Shown here in pieces: positions 21,991 to 33,469 of a stretch of DNA of 64,000 nt. The stretch comes from Xanthostigma xanthostigma (lineage: Eukaryota > Arthropoda > Insecta > Raphidioptera > Raphidiidae). Position numbers and translations under genes: made by a program. The notes under the pieces are model-generated. The model saw only the letters and a program-made list of their open reading frames with translations. It was not told where the DNA came from and searched no databases. The stretch spans positions 77,226,948-77,290,947 of the forward strand of contig OY754464.1 in the NCBI GenBank assembly GCA_963575645.1. Reading direction: 5' to 3'. Every line of letters begins with the position of its first letter. Positions within the stretch are counted from its first letter, which is position 1.

Positions 21991-23245
21991 TAATAATAAA
22001 TTGTTTATAACTTTCTTTCAAATACGTATTTATTTTAATTAAGTCTCACTTGGATAAGTAATTAAAGATTAACTGTCATAATATTTTGAAAACAATTGTT
22101 TCATTGTATAAAATTCCAAAACCTACTTACAATATTTAAGTATTTTCATACGTCAAAAAATTGATTTTTATAATGACAAAATTTGTAAGAAAACGATTTT
22201 TTCGAGAGATGAGACCTAGCTAAAACGATTTTTTGCCCCCCAAAATCCCTTTTCAGTAAATTTCATCCAAATCGTTAGGGCCGTTTTCGAGAAAATATTT
22301 AGGGACATAGGTACATAGATAGGTACATAGGTACATAGATACAAGATTAGCTCGTTTAATAATATAGGGATACTGAAATAATTAATTAATATTAAAAAAA
22401 AAATTATTTAAGCCTTTATGACAATAATTTATTGATATCATCGACTTATAACCTTTTGTAAAAATTTATTATGGATAAGTTCCCATTTAGAATTCGACTT
22501 ACTTTTGATTGGGACTGTAACGGATTAATCAACACTACTGGCAAGTTTCAATGATGTCCCTGAATTTATACTGCAGTGGTGAATATTCAAGCAAGAGTGT
22601 TATAAGTGTTGCATGAAGCAGACACCTTTAAAAAAAATTGAAGCGACAACAGCTGCCAGTGCACTGCAACAATCCCACTCTGAATTTATATTAGTTTTTT
22701 AAAATTGAGACCGTTCCCAGTGGATATACGTAATACCACGGAAAATAATGAATTTGAGAACGAAGATCGATATGATGAATAATACAACACGGCCTTCTCC
22801 CAGTGTCGCCAACACTTAAACTTTTTCCCCCTAAGAGTGAACTCAAAAATTCTTAAAATCAAAACAAAATCCGCTAAAATGAAATTTTCTTCATACCTCG
22901 ATTGAAAGTGCATACTTTCGACATCAATTGTAAAGTAGAAAGTCTAACATTTACTCCTTAGTTGGATTACATGCACCAGTGTGGAAAATCGGGCGGTATA
23001 GTAAAGCAAGAACAAACAATCAACTGTTGTTTAGATGTCGTTTCCACAGCAACCCTATTACATTTTAGCTAATAGTCGCGAACAACTGCCATTCGTGTTT
23101 TTACGTATAATCTCAAAGCTTCTTATTTGGAATTTATGTGTGTTTTTATTTAATTAATAAGTAAATAAATAATTAATGCCGGGGGCATCATAGCGCAAAG
23201 GGCAAGATTATCACACTTTCGGCCCTTGTGGTGTAATATACTATA

Positions 23246-24080
23246 TCTACCTATATACTAATATACAGTATGGTTTTTTAAAAACCGAACACCCTTTTAT
23301 TTCTTAGAGGAAGGGTTTTCGAAAAAAAAGTTTCGGACAAAAGTTACAGGGAATCAAGGGGGAAGAACAGTGATGTTGTTTTTTTTTTTTGTTTGGAGGA
23401 GGTGTCTCCAAAATATCAAGGTCACCTACACTTCTTAAATACGACCCTGTATTTTTGATCTAGGATTATTGTTCTTTGGGTCAAAGAGATCAACTCTTGT
23501 ACCAAACATTTTTGGATGTGATGCCATCGTGAACCGCTGTTTGATTCTCAATTCATCCCGTTTCCTATTTTAGTGGATTGTGTGAGTCGGAAAAACCCCT
23601 GAAAAAGTTTTTCCAAACGAAAAAAAACTACATCACTGTTCTTCCCCCTTGATCCCCTGTAACTTTTGTCCGAAACTTTTTTTTCGAAAACCCTTCCTCT
23701 AAGAAATAAAAGTGTGTTCGGTTTTTAAAAACCCATACTGTATAAAGCTGAAGAGTTTGTTTGTTTGATTGAACGCGCTTATCTCAGGAACTACTGGTTC
23801 GAAATGAAAAAAAATTTGTTGGATAGTCCATTTATCGAGGAAGTTTATAGGCTATATAATATCACGCTACGACCATTAGGAGCGGAGCATCAATGTAATA
23901 TGTTGCAAAATGTATCTCAAAATTTGTCCGTCCGTCAAAAACTTTTGAACGGTAACTCCAATCATCATGAAATTTGGACACACCATTCATCTCGATAAAT
24001 TAAGATGAATGGGCGTACTCATGTCCATTCCCCCTCCATTCGTTCTTTTGCACCCGGGTGAAACCGGGCGGGACCGCTTA
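23246..24080 (+). mobile_element. Helitron-like H1 copy split by a mariner-type MITE
   Basis: The 5' TCTACCTATATACTAATA is interrupted at TA by a MITE, then continues taaagctgaagagtttg. It has a large internal deletion (no tRNA-like block). The 3' end reads cacccgggtgaaaccgggcg then GGACCGCTTA, a mutated CTAG. The 77-codon frame at 23765-23998 lies wholly inside this repeat. Confidence 0.7.
23266..23740. mobile_element. Tc1/mariner-type MITE, TA target
   Basis: Terminal inverted repeats of about 140 bp start CAGTATGG and end CCATACTG, flanked by TA on each side (23264-23265, 23741-23742). Arms differ at only a few bases (for example gaacaccc versus gaacacac). The centre has no coding frame. 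It is inserted in a Helitron H1 copy. Confidence 0.85.
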
Positions 24081-24850
24081 TCAGTTATGTGTGGTACACC
24101 TTATAACTTTTATAATTAGCTACTACATTACAAATTGTATTTGATGGATTTTTTACAATCTTTGGTGTAATTTAACGTACAAAATTAAAGTAATATACGG
24201 AAACATTTTTCCGTGCAGTGTATAGAGCGTAAAATGTTAAAATCCGGACTGTAAACAAACGCCCGCACGGAAGCTCCCCGGACGTCCTTAAAAAAATGAT
24301 GAATCCGAGGAAACCCGGACGGACGGGAACCCTGGTGTAAGCTAACTTTGTTAGTAATGTATTTGGCTATACATGGTATATAAGCAAATAAACTATAACA
24401 GTTATATAGAAGAGAGTGATAAAAATGGTAATGTGAACATCTATTTAATAAAAATTACATTCATCTATGACCATGTCAAGCTGCTCCAAGAAATCCCACG
24501 AAGCACGTTTTATAAGAAAACATATTAATTGCAGAGCCGCATTAATTGTTTTATGAACTTATTATAAAAAAATCGATTTCGAAAACTATACTACTTACAT
24601 ATATTTCAATAAAAAATATCATCAGATTTGGATCATTAATAATGCATTAACAACGGTATGGGGTGTCGTTGTGAAGAGCTCGCGAAACACTACCAGAAAA
24701 TGAATTAAAACAAAAGCGATACAGGAAACGGTACTACTCGACGTTTTTACGAAAAATAACGACGCGGAACCGAACTGCGTCTTTTATTTTTTTAATTTCT
24801 AAAAATTGAATTTTGTTTAAAATTTTCATAATTATTTTAACATACTGTTA
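24081..24850. other. No recognisable gene
   Basis: AT-rich sequence with a GC-richer island at about 24250-24340 ('cgcccgcacggaagctcccc' and 'ccggacggacggg'). I find no exon or named repeat here. Confidence 0.45.
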
Positions 24851-24859
24851 TACACGCCA

Positions 24860-25243
24860 GCCGCCACTGGTATTAGTAGAAGCAGGTGGAAGGGTTTCGA
24901 ACATTCTAGAAAAAGCTAGAATGTGTACCCAACGCATATAAATACAGTTAAGACGGTATAGTGTTAACATGCAGTGTTTGGTCGCCAGACATAAATCATT
25001 GAGTTCGGATATAAATTTTTGGAGCGCTTAGATAAATATTTCTTGTAAATATATTTCTGTGTACTAGTGAATTTGTATTTTTTTATTACTGTTTAAGTAG
25101 TTGTTTTGTTTGTTACATTATTTCTATTTCATTTTCCTTAGATTATTAGAGAGGTACTTTTAGTTTGTTTGTTTATTTGTTTTGTTAACATTTTATTGTT
25201 GTAAATAAATATTTTCCATCGTACCAAGCGCAGTTTTGTTACA
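24860..25243 (+). mobile_element. LTR, plus orientation
   Basis: Ends gcgcagttttgttACA like the 13100 end. It contains a TATA-like catataaataca (24936-24948) and then a start-site-like region, and the 'ttgttgtaaataaatatttt' segment shared with the other LTRs. It also holds a ttctagaaaaagctagaa hairpin near 24902. The 5' end is not resolved. Confidence 0.55.
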
Positions 25244-25599
25244 GTACATTAAACAGTGAAATACCAGGGAAGATCATTCAGGGTATTTACCATTATTGTG
25301 ATACCTACGTTTAAAGTAGAAGAGGTTATGTTACTTTAAAAAGAAAGTAGTTCGGTCTTGTGCAACCAGATATTAAAAGATAAAATAAAATAACAATATA
25401 GAATCTGTTTCGAAATTATACTAGTAAGGGCCTGTGATTGGCGACCGCACAGTAAAAACAAATTGTTTTCAACTCATGGTAAACGAGTCATACGAAATTG
25501 GTAGTACGGTCGACACATGCTCTGCGGTTAGTATCTAATAGCCGCATTACTCATTAACTTTTGTATAATTGATAAAAATAGTATTATTATCGAAGTATA

Positions 25600-26240
25600 A
25601 CTTCTTACGCTGACGGTGTGTTGTTTTTAACCAACTTTAAAAAAGAGGTTATCAATTCGTATACTTTTTTGGAACGAAGTTCCTTATGGGACATTATAGA
25701 TATGAATGGAGAGGGCTAGAAAAAAAATTGAAAAGAAGTTTGACCCTCCAGACCATCCTTAAAATTTCCCGCTATTTTCAAGTTCAAAACGCTCAAAAAT
25801 ATATAAAATATAGTTAGAAGTTAATTTTTTAGCTCTTCGAGCTCTAAACAAAACACTCTTACGAATTTCTCGTTCATGATATCTCGTGAATGAACCGATT
25901 TAGATGCGGTTTGGCAGCCAAACAGCCGAGCAGCTCAACAGCCAAATAGCCGAACAGGCCCAACAGCCCAACAGCTTTTTTAACTTAAGAAAGTATTTTA
26001 TTAAAAAAATTTATCTGATAGGAATTTTAAGAGTAATTTAAGAAAACACATTTTTACGATTCTTTCGTTCACGATATCTCGTGAACAAATGAACCGATTT
26101 TGATGCGGTTTGCGGAAATCGACGCAGTTTTTTAAGGAGAAGAGCTGATTAGATTTTGGAATTAATCGGTTGATAGCTCTAATTTTATAAATAGCTACCA
26201 ATGAAATAATTGTAACATTTAATGCCAAGCACCCCACGCT
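25600..26240 (-). repeat. Repeat family D, inverted copy
   Basis: The blocks 'cgatatctcgtgaacaaatg' and 'gatgcggtttgcggaaatcg' are the inverse of blocks at about 48.77-48.95 kb. Both copies also share the 'tttagctcttcgagct' region. A tandem tract (25908-25977) is inserted in this copy. Confidence 0.6.
25908..25977 (+). repeat. Short CAACAGCC-type tandem tract
   Basis: Units of 8-10 bases such as cagccaaa, cagccgag, caacagcc and cagcccaa repeat about seven times without a strict period. Confidence 0.75.
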
Positions 26241-26877
26241 TTTTTACTACAATTGAATTATTTTGTTAATAATTATTTTCTACTTTTTAATTCAGTTTGC
26301 CATTAAAGTGTGTTTTTTAGTTTTTTTAAGCTATAATTCATTTACAAGACGCTTTTTTGTTCAAATGTGATTGAAATTTTTTTAAGAAAAATAAATAATA
26401 AATTACTTCGAAACCAATTTAGATATGCCACTGCTACAAAGCTAATTTAAAGTAAGCAAAATATATATTCGAATTTCCTCTATTTAAATTTGAAACGGTA
26501 GATTTTGCAGGCATAGAGAAAAAAACTTCCTGTAACCGAAGGCGAGAAAATCACGTAGGAATAAATAAGTTTTTTTTTTTATAAAACCTTATTATGGATT
26601 TAATTAAAAGAATGCTTTCTTTTTCGACATTTTTCTCATTTCAAAATGGCTTTGATCTTTCCAGCGTGAAATTATTATTATTATCATCTTAAGAATAACA
26701 GTATGAGATTCGTGGTTATGTTACGAAGTTGGTATAACTGACACAACTTCTTAAACGAAACAGTAAAAAAGCTTTTTTTTAATCTAAATAAACTTTAAAA
26801 TAAAATAAATACTATAGAGTATAGGTACTTAAAAAGTTTGTAATTGCATTTACCTACATAATTTACCTGTTTTATAT

Positions 26878-27067
26878 TGTAACAAAACTGTTCTTTTCGT
26901 GATGGATAATATTTATTTACGCTTATAAAAACGTTGACAAAACGTATAACAAACGAATATATAAACGAACAAACTAACAGTATTTCTCTTGTAAACTAAA
27001 ATAAAACAATACCGTAACAGAAAAACCACTAAGTAATAAAATAAGAATTCAAAGTAACTACTAATTT
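26878..27067 (-). mobile_element. LTR fragment
   Basis: tgtaacaaaactgttctttt and the AAC-rich continuation match the ends at 9352 and 11701. It is cut off where family C begins at about 27068. Confidence 0.55.
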
Positions 27068-27515
27068 AAACGTAGAATATTTAATGTATTGAACAAAATA
27101 TTAATTTATAAAATTGTTCAAGAATGAAATGAACAGTCTAATGTAAGAAGAAAGAAATATAAACATAAAGATAATGAAAACAAAAGTAATACATTGCAAT
27201 TACTTAGCTCTCGTTGGATTTTAAGCGTAAATCTTTATGAAATATTATTTAAATTAGGTTTACAAAGCTTTTTTCTGTCATCCGATAGCGCCACTGGCAA
27301 GTAAAGTATGTGTCATTCTATTATTAGTACTGCTTATATTTTCGGCCACCTGATGGAACCACTAGCCAGTGAAGTATTTGTCATCCAAATCACCGTTCGC
27401 GTCAACTTCCGTTCGCCTCGCCCGATCACACTTTTCGTAAACGCTCTCGTCACGCATTCACCAGCTTACTCCCCAAGTCAAGCGTGCCTAAAGAAGTTTT
27501 ACTTCAAAAATTATT
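27068..27515 (+). repeat. Repeat family C, copy 1
   Basis: Runs from 'taaacgtagaatatttaatg' to 'gtgcctaaagaagttttact'. Two more copies in the same orientation lie at 34.8 and 47.9 kb. The terminus carries GAAGTTTTACTTC. Frames across it (for example 27308-27652) are not conserved between copies, so I treat it as non-coding. Confidence 0.7.
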
Positions 27516-27915
27516 CAAAAATCGCATGTGTCGATAGAATTGCGCTCTTTATTGCGAGATGTGCATCTTTACACTGTGAAATTAAACAGTTCAAAGGATT
27601 TTATAAGCATCCTTTCTATTTACACGTTAAAGTTCAAAATAAACAAGGATAACGAAATATAATTATAGAAGAATGAAGCCGCTAAACTTGTTAAGACATA
27701 ATAATTGAGTTATCAACAAACGTGGCTTTATAAGAAAGAGTCAAATGAATCTTGAATGAGATTACGGAAAATATATATCTACATTTAATGGCGCTATTCT
27801 GTAATGTTAAAATTAACAGCACAGTTAAATTTTTGTCACGCTTTAAATTGCGTGACGTTCAATTTGTTAGAAAGTGACAAAAAATTAAATTTTTACATTG
27901 ACTGTATACAGGATA

Positions 27916-28077
27916 GTACCATGAATTTCACAGGTAATGAGCAAAGCAAGACCAAGACTGAGATAGTCTTTGTCTTGCTTATTCGATCAAATACTTCTGG
28001 TCTTAGTCTTGCTTATTAAGTCTCGATCCTGGTCTTGCGTATTCAGTCTTGATCCTGCTCATTTAACCTGGTACTTT
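27916..28077. repeat. Region of repeated 'gtcttgcttatt' motifs with inverted ends
   Basis: agtaccatgaatttcac...atgagca at the left and tgctcatttaacctggtact at the right look like short inverted ends. Between them 'agtcttg' or 'ggtcttg' occurs about seven times. Possibly a small MITE. Confidence 0.45.
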
Positions 28078-28159
28078 ACGTCTTTTTAATATTTTTTTTA
28101 AATACTATCAACATCAAGGTTTTTTATAGGTATAAATTATAAATTATTTACAATTAGGG

Positions 28160-28726
28160 TAATTCTGGGGGAGATGGCCTTACGGGAGAGATGGCCAATA
28201 GAAAAAAGTCTAACTAAGAGTAAACAAATGGCTCTATTTTCAATATAGTTTGCTTCATTTCACAACAAGCAACAAGTGTTAGTGGATTTGTGTAAAAAAA
28301 AGAAAGGAAAGTTGAGTAATTTGACTTTGATTTTTAAGACATGTTTGTTATTAATTAAGGGTTTGACATATTAAGTGATCTTAAAGGGGTTTTAAAAGTT
28401 TTGTTATTTTTTTTGTACTTTCCTTGTTAGGATAATCATTTTCAAGTGTTCTAACCTCAAAATTTATTCAAAAATTTAAACGCAGCTTTAATTACCTAAT
28501 GTAACCATCTCATCCGGACAATCGGGAGAGATGGCCACATTTTTTCCGGGAGAGATGGCCATAAAATGCAATTTCAGGATTCAAGGCAGCAGGACTTTCT
28601 TCCCTAAATCCAGGTGCCATTCCGGAACACGTTTTTAGTAAGGACATTGAGTCACTTAATGAAAGAGATATCGGGCATACAGACGGTGGACCAACCAACA
28701 CCAACAAAAGCACTGAACAAAGTTAA
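28160..28726 (+). mobile_element. Degenerate pogo/Tigger-like element
   Basis: 'gggagatggcc' or 'gagagatggcc' occurs four times (about 28170, 28191, 28525, 28550), which looks like subterminal repeat structure. A transposase-like coding piece follows. Terminal inverted repeats and a TA duplication were not established. Confidence 0.45.
28574..28726 (+). pseudogene. pogo-type (DDE_1) transposase C-terminal fragment
   Basis: In one frame the sequence reads SGFKAAGLSSLNPGAIPEHV, then FSKDIESLNERD..., and stays open to TAA at 28724. GF-K/R-A-x-G-I-x-P-x-N-P-x-A-I-P-E is the characteristic motif near the end of DDE_1 superfamily (pogo/Tigger/CENP-B-like) transposases. A stop lies a few codons upstream and no catalytic triad is present. 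The family match is by recognition only. Confidence 0.55.
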
Positions 28727-29704
28727 ACGCTCTTTAAAAAACTGTGACATCTTGGTTTATTATAATAATGATTCTACTTTGTAACTTTGTTCTATAATAG
28801 AAAAAAAACGACTGCGGTTGAAGTAAAGCTTCTAACAGAGTCTTGGGTTCAAAACATGCTTCGTCAACCTCCGCTCGGGCTTCGGCCAATCGCGTAGCTA
28901 TGTTTCATCTTCCGTTCAAGATGGTTTCTACGATGCCGTTATTTATTTATTTATTTACCCTACAAACAGACCAAGGCCTAATTATATGTAGGTTACCATA
29001 TAATGAAAACATATATAAATTATTAAAAATAAAAAATCATGAACAAAAATGAAATAAGTAAGTATGTAAGTAAGTTATCTGTCAGTTGATGCCTTTACAT
29101 AGCGGAAACCAATCACAAAATGGGTTTGCGTCTGTAGATCCGTTTCATCTTTCGTTCAAGATGGTTTCTACAGGTGCGCTGCGATGTTGCCATCTGCCTT
29201 TAAATAGCGGAAACTGAGTAAACAGACTGTAGACTTTTCTGAACGTTACTTCCGTCCGAGTTACTCGCAAGTCGCGCTTAATAGTATATTACACTACAAG
29301 GGCAGAGAGTTTGAGGTTCTTGCAATAGAAATAACAATTAATGCAGTCATTCTGATCCAAGTATTTTTTTCCAATGCTAATTTCCCTATGTGCACCTTAA
29401 TATGCGTTTACATACTGTAGATAAATTTTATAAGACCACAGACACGAGTGAATCACAAACTGTACTACAAAACGGCTAGCTGCGAGTAGGCGTTGAAATG
29501 AATGTTTGTAAACACCATTGTCCACTCGATCACATGAACATTACACGTACTATGATGCTGCCGTTGCCTTTTTTGGACTAACTAATTAGGTGCTTAGTGT
29601 CTGTCTCCCTTTATCTCTGTGTATAATAACTGCATACGGCGCCTAGACGATGGGGTCTGGTGGTCAGTGATGTGTTGCCGAATGTGGCTTTCAAGATTTC
29701 TCCA
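28727..29704. other. No recognisable gene; a short direct repeat
   Basis: 'cgttcaagatggtttctacg/a' occurs twice (28912 and 29153) with related flanks, and (TTTA)n lies at about 28935. The rest shows nothing I can name. Confidence 0.45.
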
Positions 29705-29705
29705 C

Positions 29706-31013
29706 ATTAAGGAGGTTGAACCGTTTTACGAAGATAATGAAAAAGATCTGAAATAAAGTTTTTTTTAATAGATTTTTTTATGACAAAATTTTTGTAAAAA
29801 TCCAAAATCACTAGGAGATTTATAAAGTTAAAAATTAAAAAAAACTTTTACATGTAGTCTTACGGAAAATATGTCAACCTAGCATGCAAACAGTACATTT
29901 TAATTTTTTGCAAATAACCAAATAATGCCAGCAGTTCAAGAAAACTAACTATGTAAAGCATCGATATTTTAATTATTTTTTCCATTTTAATTAGGAGACT
30001 TTTAATCAATAAAAAAAATTATTAAACCTTAGCACTTTTCGATTATGGACGTTTATTCTTGACAATTTTCACAATTTTAACTGAATTTTCAACTTTTTAA
30101 TTATTAAATTTTTATTTTTATTACTTCAAATTTCTTTTTTTAATTATTTACTGCAAAAAATATGTAAAATACAGATATTTACATAAATTCATTTTTTCTA
30201 ACCTAACTTTGTACAAAAAATTCAAAAGTTAGTTCATTTAGTAAAATACTGAAATAAATAATTAATATTAAAAAAAATATTTATTTATGCCTTTATGACA
30301 ATAATTTATTGGTACATCGACTTATAACCTTTTGTAAAAATTTATTATGGAAAAGTTCCCATTTAGAATTCGACTTACTTTTGATTGGGACTGTAACTAG
30401 CGTTGCCAGATGTCCCGCTTTTGGCGGGACGTCCCGCTTTTTGACCCCCTCAGGACGCGTCCCGCCGGACCCCTAAGCGGGACGCCCAAAATCCCGCTTT
30501 TATTTGAAGGTAGCCAATTCAGCTCAGCAGGTCCTTTATTTTACGTCTGTCGAGTCGACTGTGCAACAGTGCAACGCACGGGAGTGGAAGCGGGGCGAGG
30601 GCGGGGGGGCTTACTCCGCTCACGCGTGTTATCTATCAATCAATCAGTTAAAAGCGGCAAAATCAAGCTTAAAATACGTTTTCTATAAAAAATAATTTAT
30701 GTTTTTTGTTTATTCTATGTTTAATAATTTTTGTTTTATTAGTGTCGTTCATTTTTTGATACTTGTCTTGATAAAAATGTTCCTTTTAAAAACAAGTTCC
30801 TAAAAGTAAAATATTTCTTTTTTGTTTATTATGTTAAAGTTTGAGTGATCTCAGTAAAGTTTTTTGTTTTTAAAAAAATGATTGTAACTATAATTATGAA
30901 TTTTTCTGTGTCCCGATTTTTTCTTCTCAGTCCCGCTTTTTTTAAGTTTGAGTCCCGATATTTAGAAAAACGGATCTGGCAACGCTAACTGTAACGCATC
31001 AACCTCGTTAAAG
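29706..31013 (+). mobile_element. TTAA-target element family B, full copy with nested hAT
   Basis: The left end is TTAAGGAGGTTGAACCGTT. The right end gcatcaacctcgTTAA gives matching inverted termini. The hAT at 30398-30987 interrupts it 20-30 bp from the right end. Without the nested hAT it is about 710 bp. A target of TTAA suggests piggyBac-like mobilisation, though the termini do not start with the usual CCC. Confidence 0.75.
30398..30987. mobile_element. hAT-type MITE nested in family B, TSD ACTGTAAC
   Basis: Terminal inverted repeats TAGCGTTGCCAGAT and atCTGGCAACGCTA, with a perfect 8 bp duplication ACTGTAAC (30390-30397, 30988-30995). It is dense in 'gtcccgc' repeats and thus a cousin of the hAT at 8.58 kb, though without a recognisable transposase piece. 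Confidence 0.92.
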
Positions 31014-31300
31014 TGATCTTCTCCATACAATACAATAAATGCCGCACTTTTCCGATCAAAGCAGTCGTGCGGCGTCTATGTACAGGGGCAGGGATGATTT
31101 TACGGTTTTGGCAGCCCTAGATCAAGGTTTTCCCCCTAAATTTGAAGGGATAAAATGTAGAATGGGACTTTTAGGGCCCTAATATTTTTAGGGGTAATTT
31201 TAGGGACACAAAAAAAAGTTAAAATTTGTTCTATCTATTACAAAACCGACTCATTGTTACTAAGACATAACAAGTCCTAATAATATAGTAACATCATGTG

Positions 31301-31469
31301 GCGCTCGGTCTCCTTCAATAGCAGAATGTCGTCGTCAAAGCGGCAATTGTTGAAGATGAGTTAACAATGAATTCCGATTGTTGTAACTGTATAACAATCA
31401 TTTTTTATTGTTAACTTATGTTCCACAAATATGGTATTCACTATTCTGCTTTATAAGGAGACCGAGCGC
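31301..31469. repeat. Small inverted-repeat element
   Basis: gcgctcggtctccttcaata and agcagaat on the left are mirrored by attctgct and ataaggagaccgagcgc on the right. The middle contains paired cgttgaagatgag/ttgttaac-like tracts. No target duplication identified. Confidence 0.6.
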
Positions 31470-31747
31470 GGTCTCCTGAAATATTAAAATAAATAAAAAA
31501 ATTTAAAAAAAAATTACCGGGTGACGGTTTCGAAAGTATTTGCTGGCTACTTGAAACGAACCTACTGTATTTCATTTTTAAATTTATTTGGGAGCGGCAA
31601 ATGCATTCTTCGTTTAGCGAGTAGGTTTAAAATGTTTTGTTAAGTTCTGAATATCACGATAAAAACATTTAAAAAATTACTTTTAGAGCAGTAAACGTCT
31701 ACGCTTCTGCATAAATAAATACAGCGAATACTAAGATTTCTAGAAAT

Positions 31748-31950
31748 CAGTGGCGGTTCAAAATCTTCAGTACTTCATAATTTTAAAATGAAATATATTT
31801 TGCACATTTAACCAATATTTAATGTTAGGAAATAGTGTAATAATTACACAATCAACACTAGAGTTTAACAGCCACTGGCAAACCACAAAGCTCGTGTGTG
31901 CTCTGTGTGGCAGAAGAGAGTCTTTCTCCGTTCCTTCGCCCTTACAACAA
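31748..31950 (+). repeat. Family E (CAGTGGCGGTTC) left part
   Basis: cagtggcggttc starts a stretch that matches 41993-42205 over most of its length ('cttcataattttaaaatgaa', 'caatatttaatgttaggaaa'). A CAGTGGCGG terminus suggests a hAT end, but the partner end is not found. Confidence 0.5.
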
Positions 31951-31962
31951 TTAGCGCATCTC

Positions 31963-32139
31963 TGGAGAGCGGGTGTTGACTGCGCCAGAGCTCTGCACTA
32001 TTGTCATTTCTGTATTCTCCTGTACTTTGGAGAGCGGGTGTTGACCGTGCCAGGGCTTTATACTATTGATAATCCCATTTAAACAGTCTGTGTATCGCTG
32101 GAAAGCGGGTGGTGACCGCGTCGGGGCGCTGCGCCATTA
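31963..32139 (+). repeat. Three-copy repeat, GGAGAGCGGGTGTTGAC unit
   Basis: Three units of roughly 70 bp carry 'gagagcgggtgttgac' (or 'gaaagcgggtggtgac') followed by 'tgcgccagagct' or variants. The GC content is raised. Downstream at 32320-32380 lie 'aaataaatacag' and 'accgtcaca', so the array may be part of an LTR U3 region. Confidence 0.6.
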
Positions 32140-33099
32140 TGTCCTTTCGACACTGACCAATCGCTTACTAACAATGACTAGACAATCACATTGAACATAC
32201 ACAACGTAGAACTATTTAATTTTTGCACAGATAATAATAATTATACATTAATGAATTTTGATTTTTATAGATTGTACTTTTGTATATTGTACATATTATA
32301 TGCTTTTATTTGTTTATATAAATAAATACAGTTTTTAAGTTAAAAAGCCTCCGTCATTAAAACTACCGTCACACCAGGACAAGGGGGAGCGCAACAATTC
32401 TTGGTGCATAACGGGCTATTAAGCCATAACCTCTAATTTATTCATTCATTCAGCTCCTCGCCTAATATTCTAATTACATAAAACGCTTATTTCAATGTCG
32501 ATAAAATTCAATGTTCATGAGACCTAGTTTTTACTGTGAAAAAAACTGTATACAATGGAAGGCTTGCGTAGGTGTTGCATATACTTGCAATAGATAGTTG
32601 TATGCGTGAGCGTTGAAGCAGGTAACCAGGTCTATTTTGTCACCTACGGGGACAGGTTCAACCTTATAACATACCAGCACCAGCTGATGTTTCACAACGA
32701 GTTCTGTCTGTTCCTATATAAAGTCTGTTCAAACAGTTAATAAATAATAATAGAAATAAAAAAAATGTACCACATTTTTAAGATAATTTCTTTATAGACA
32801 GATTTAAAACGAAAACCGTGGGGCGCATTATTCGTTTTATCCCATTCATTATGTAAAATTATATAGATTAGTTAATAAATCCTTTTAAATGTACATATTA
32901 TAAATTATGCTAATAAAAATATATAGGTACATATTTTGCCTATTAATTAATCAAAAATTATATTTTAAACATTTCGTCTTTGTAGATATGTGCTACAGAG
33001 TGAGGTTATATTGTGTCGTTAAATCAGGATGTCTAATCAAAATATGCTGATAGATTATTGAATATTATTGTATCATTATTATATATTATATATGGCAGG
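32140..33099. other. No recognisable gene
   Basis: Apart from the possible LTR 3' end near 32370-32390 there is only AT-rich sequence. No exon is supported. Confidence 0.4.
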
Positions 33100-33469
33100 A
33101 GTTTCACTTCAGTCGTGTGGTCTAAAGCACACTCGCTTTTTTTATTATTTTATCTGGTAAACGAGTACCATCGTTATAAATAGTGACTGTTTAACCAGGT
33201 AGTCCAAGAGTTGTTGACCGTGACGTCACGCTAACTTCCTACACACGATCGATGGTACATGACACTACATGAGATCGGCACGACCAAAAAAGGTTTTGGG
33301 AGTGTCTACGCTATAATGATCAATATCCTAAGTACCGACTAATAAGTAATAACGTATCAATTTTACGTTACAATAATTACACGTGTAAGAACTAATTTTC
33401 AACTGTTTGGATGCATTTGAAAAAACAAAAGCAGATAACTTTCGCTAATTTCGATACAAATAAAAAAAT

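Larger units (their letters stand above)
20671..22370 (-). mobile_element. Helitron-like element H3 (1700 bp), boundaries set by an empty site
   Basis: On the minus strand it begins TCCCTATATTATTAAACG after a host A and ends with the hairpin CCGAGCAAAGCTCGG, then TCACCCAGGTAC before a host T. There is no target duplication. An A|T target, 5' TC and a 3' terminal hairpin are Helitron traits, but the 3' tetranucleotide is GTAC, not CTRR. A fold-back element is nested inside. No Rep/helicase frame is visible. Confidence 0.7.
20120..22520 (+). mobile_element. TTAA-target element family B, split by an H3 insertion
   Basis: Begins TTAAGGAGGTTGAGCCG and follows the 29.7 kb copy to 'gtaaaa' (20670), resumes with 'tactgaaataatt' (22371) and runs to 'gggactgtaacg'. 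The intervening 1700 bp is a clean insertion, since the 29.7 kb copy reads gtaaaatactg without it. The right terminus is degraded. Confidence 0.75.
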
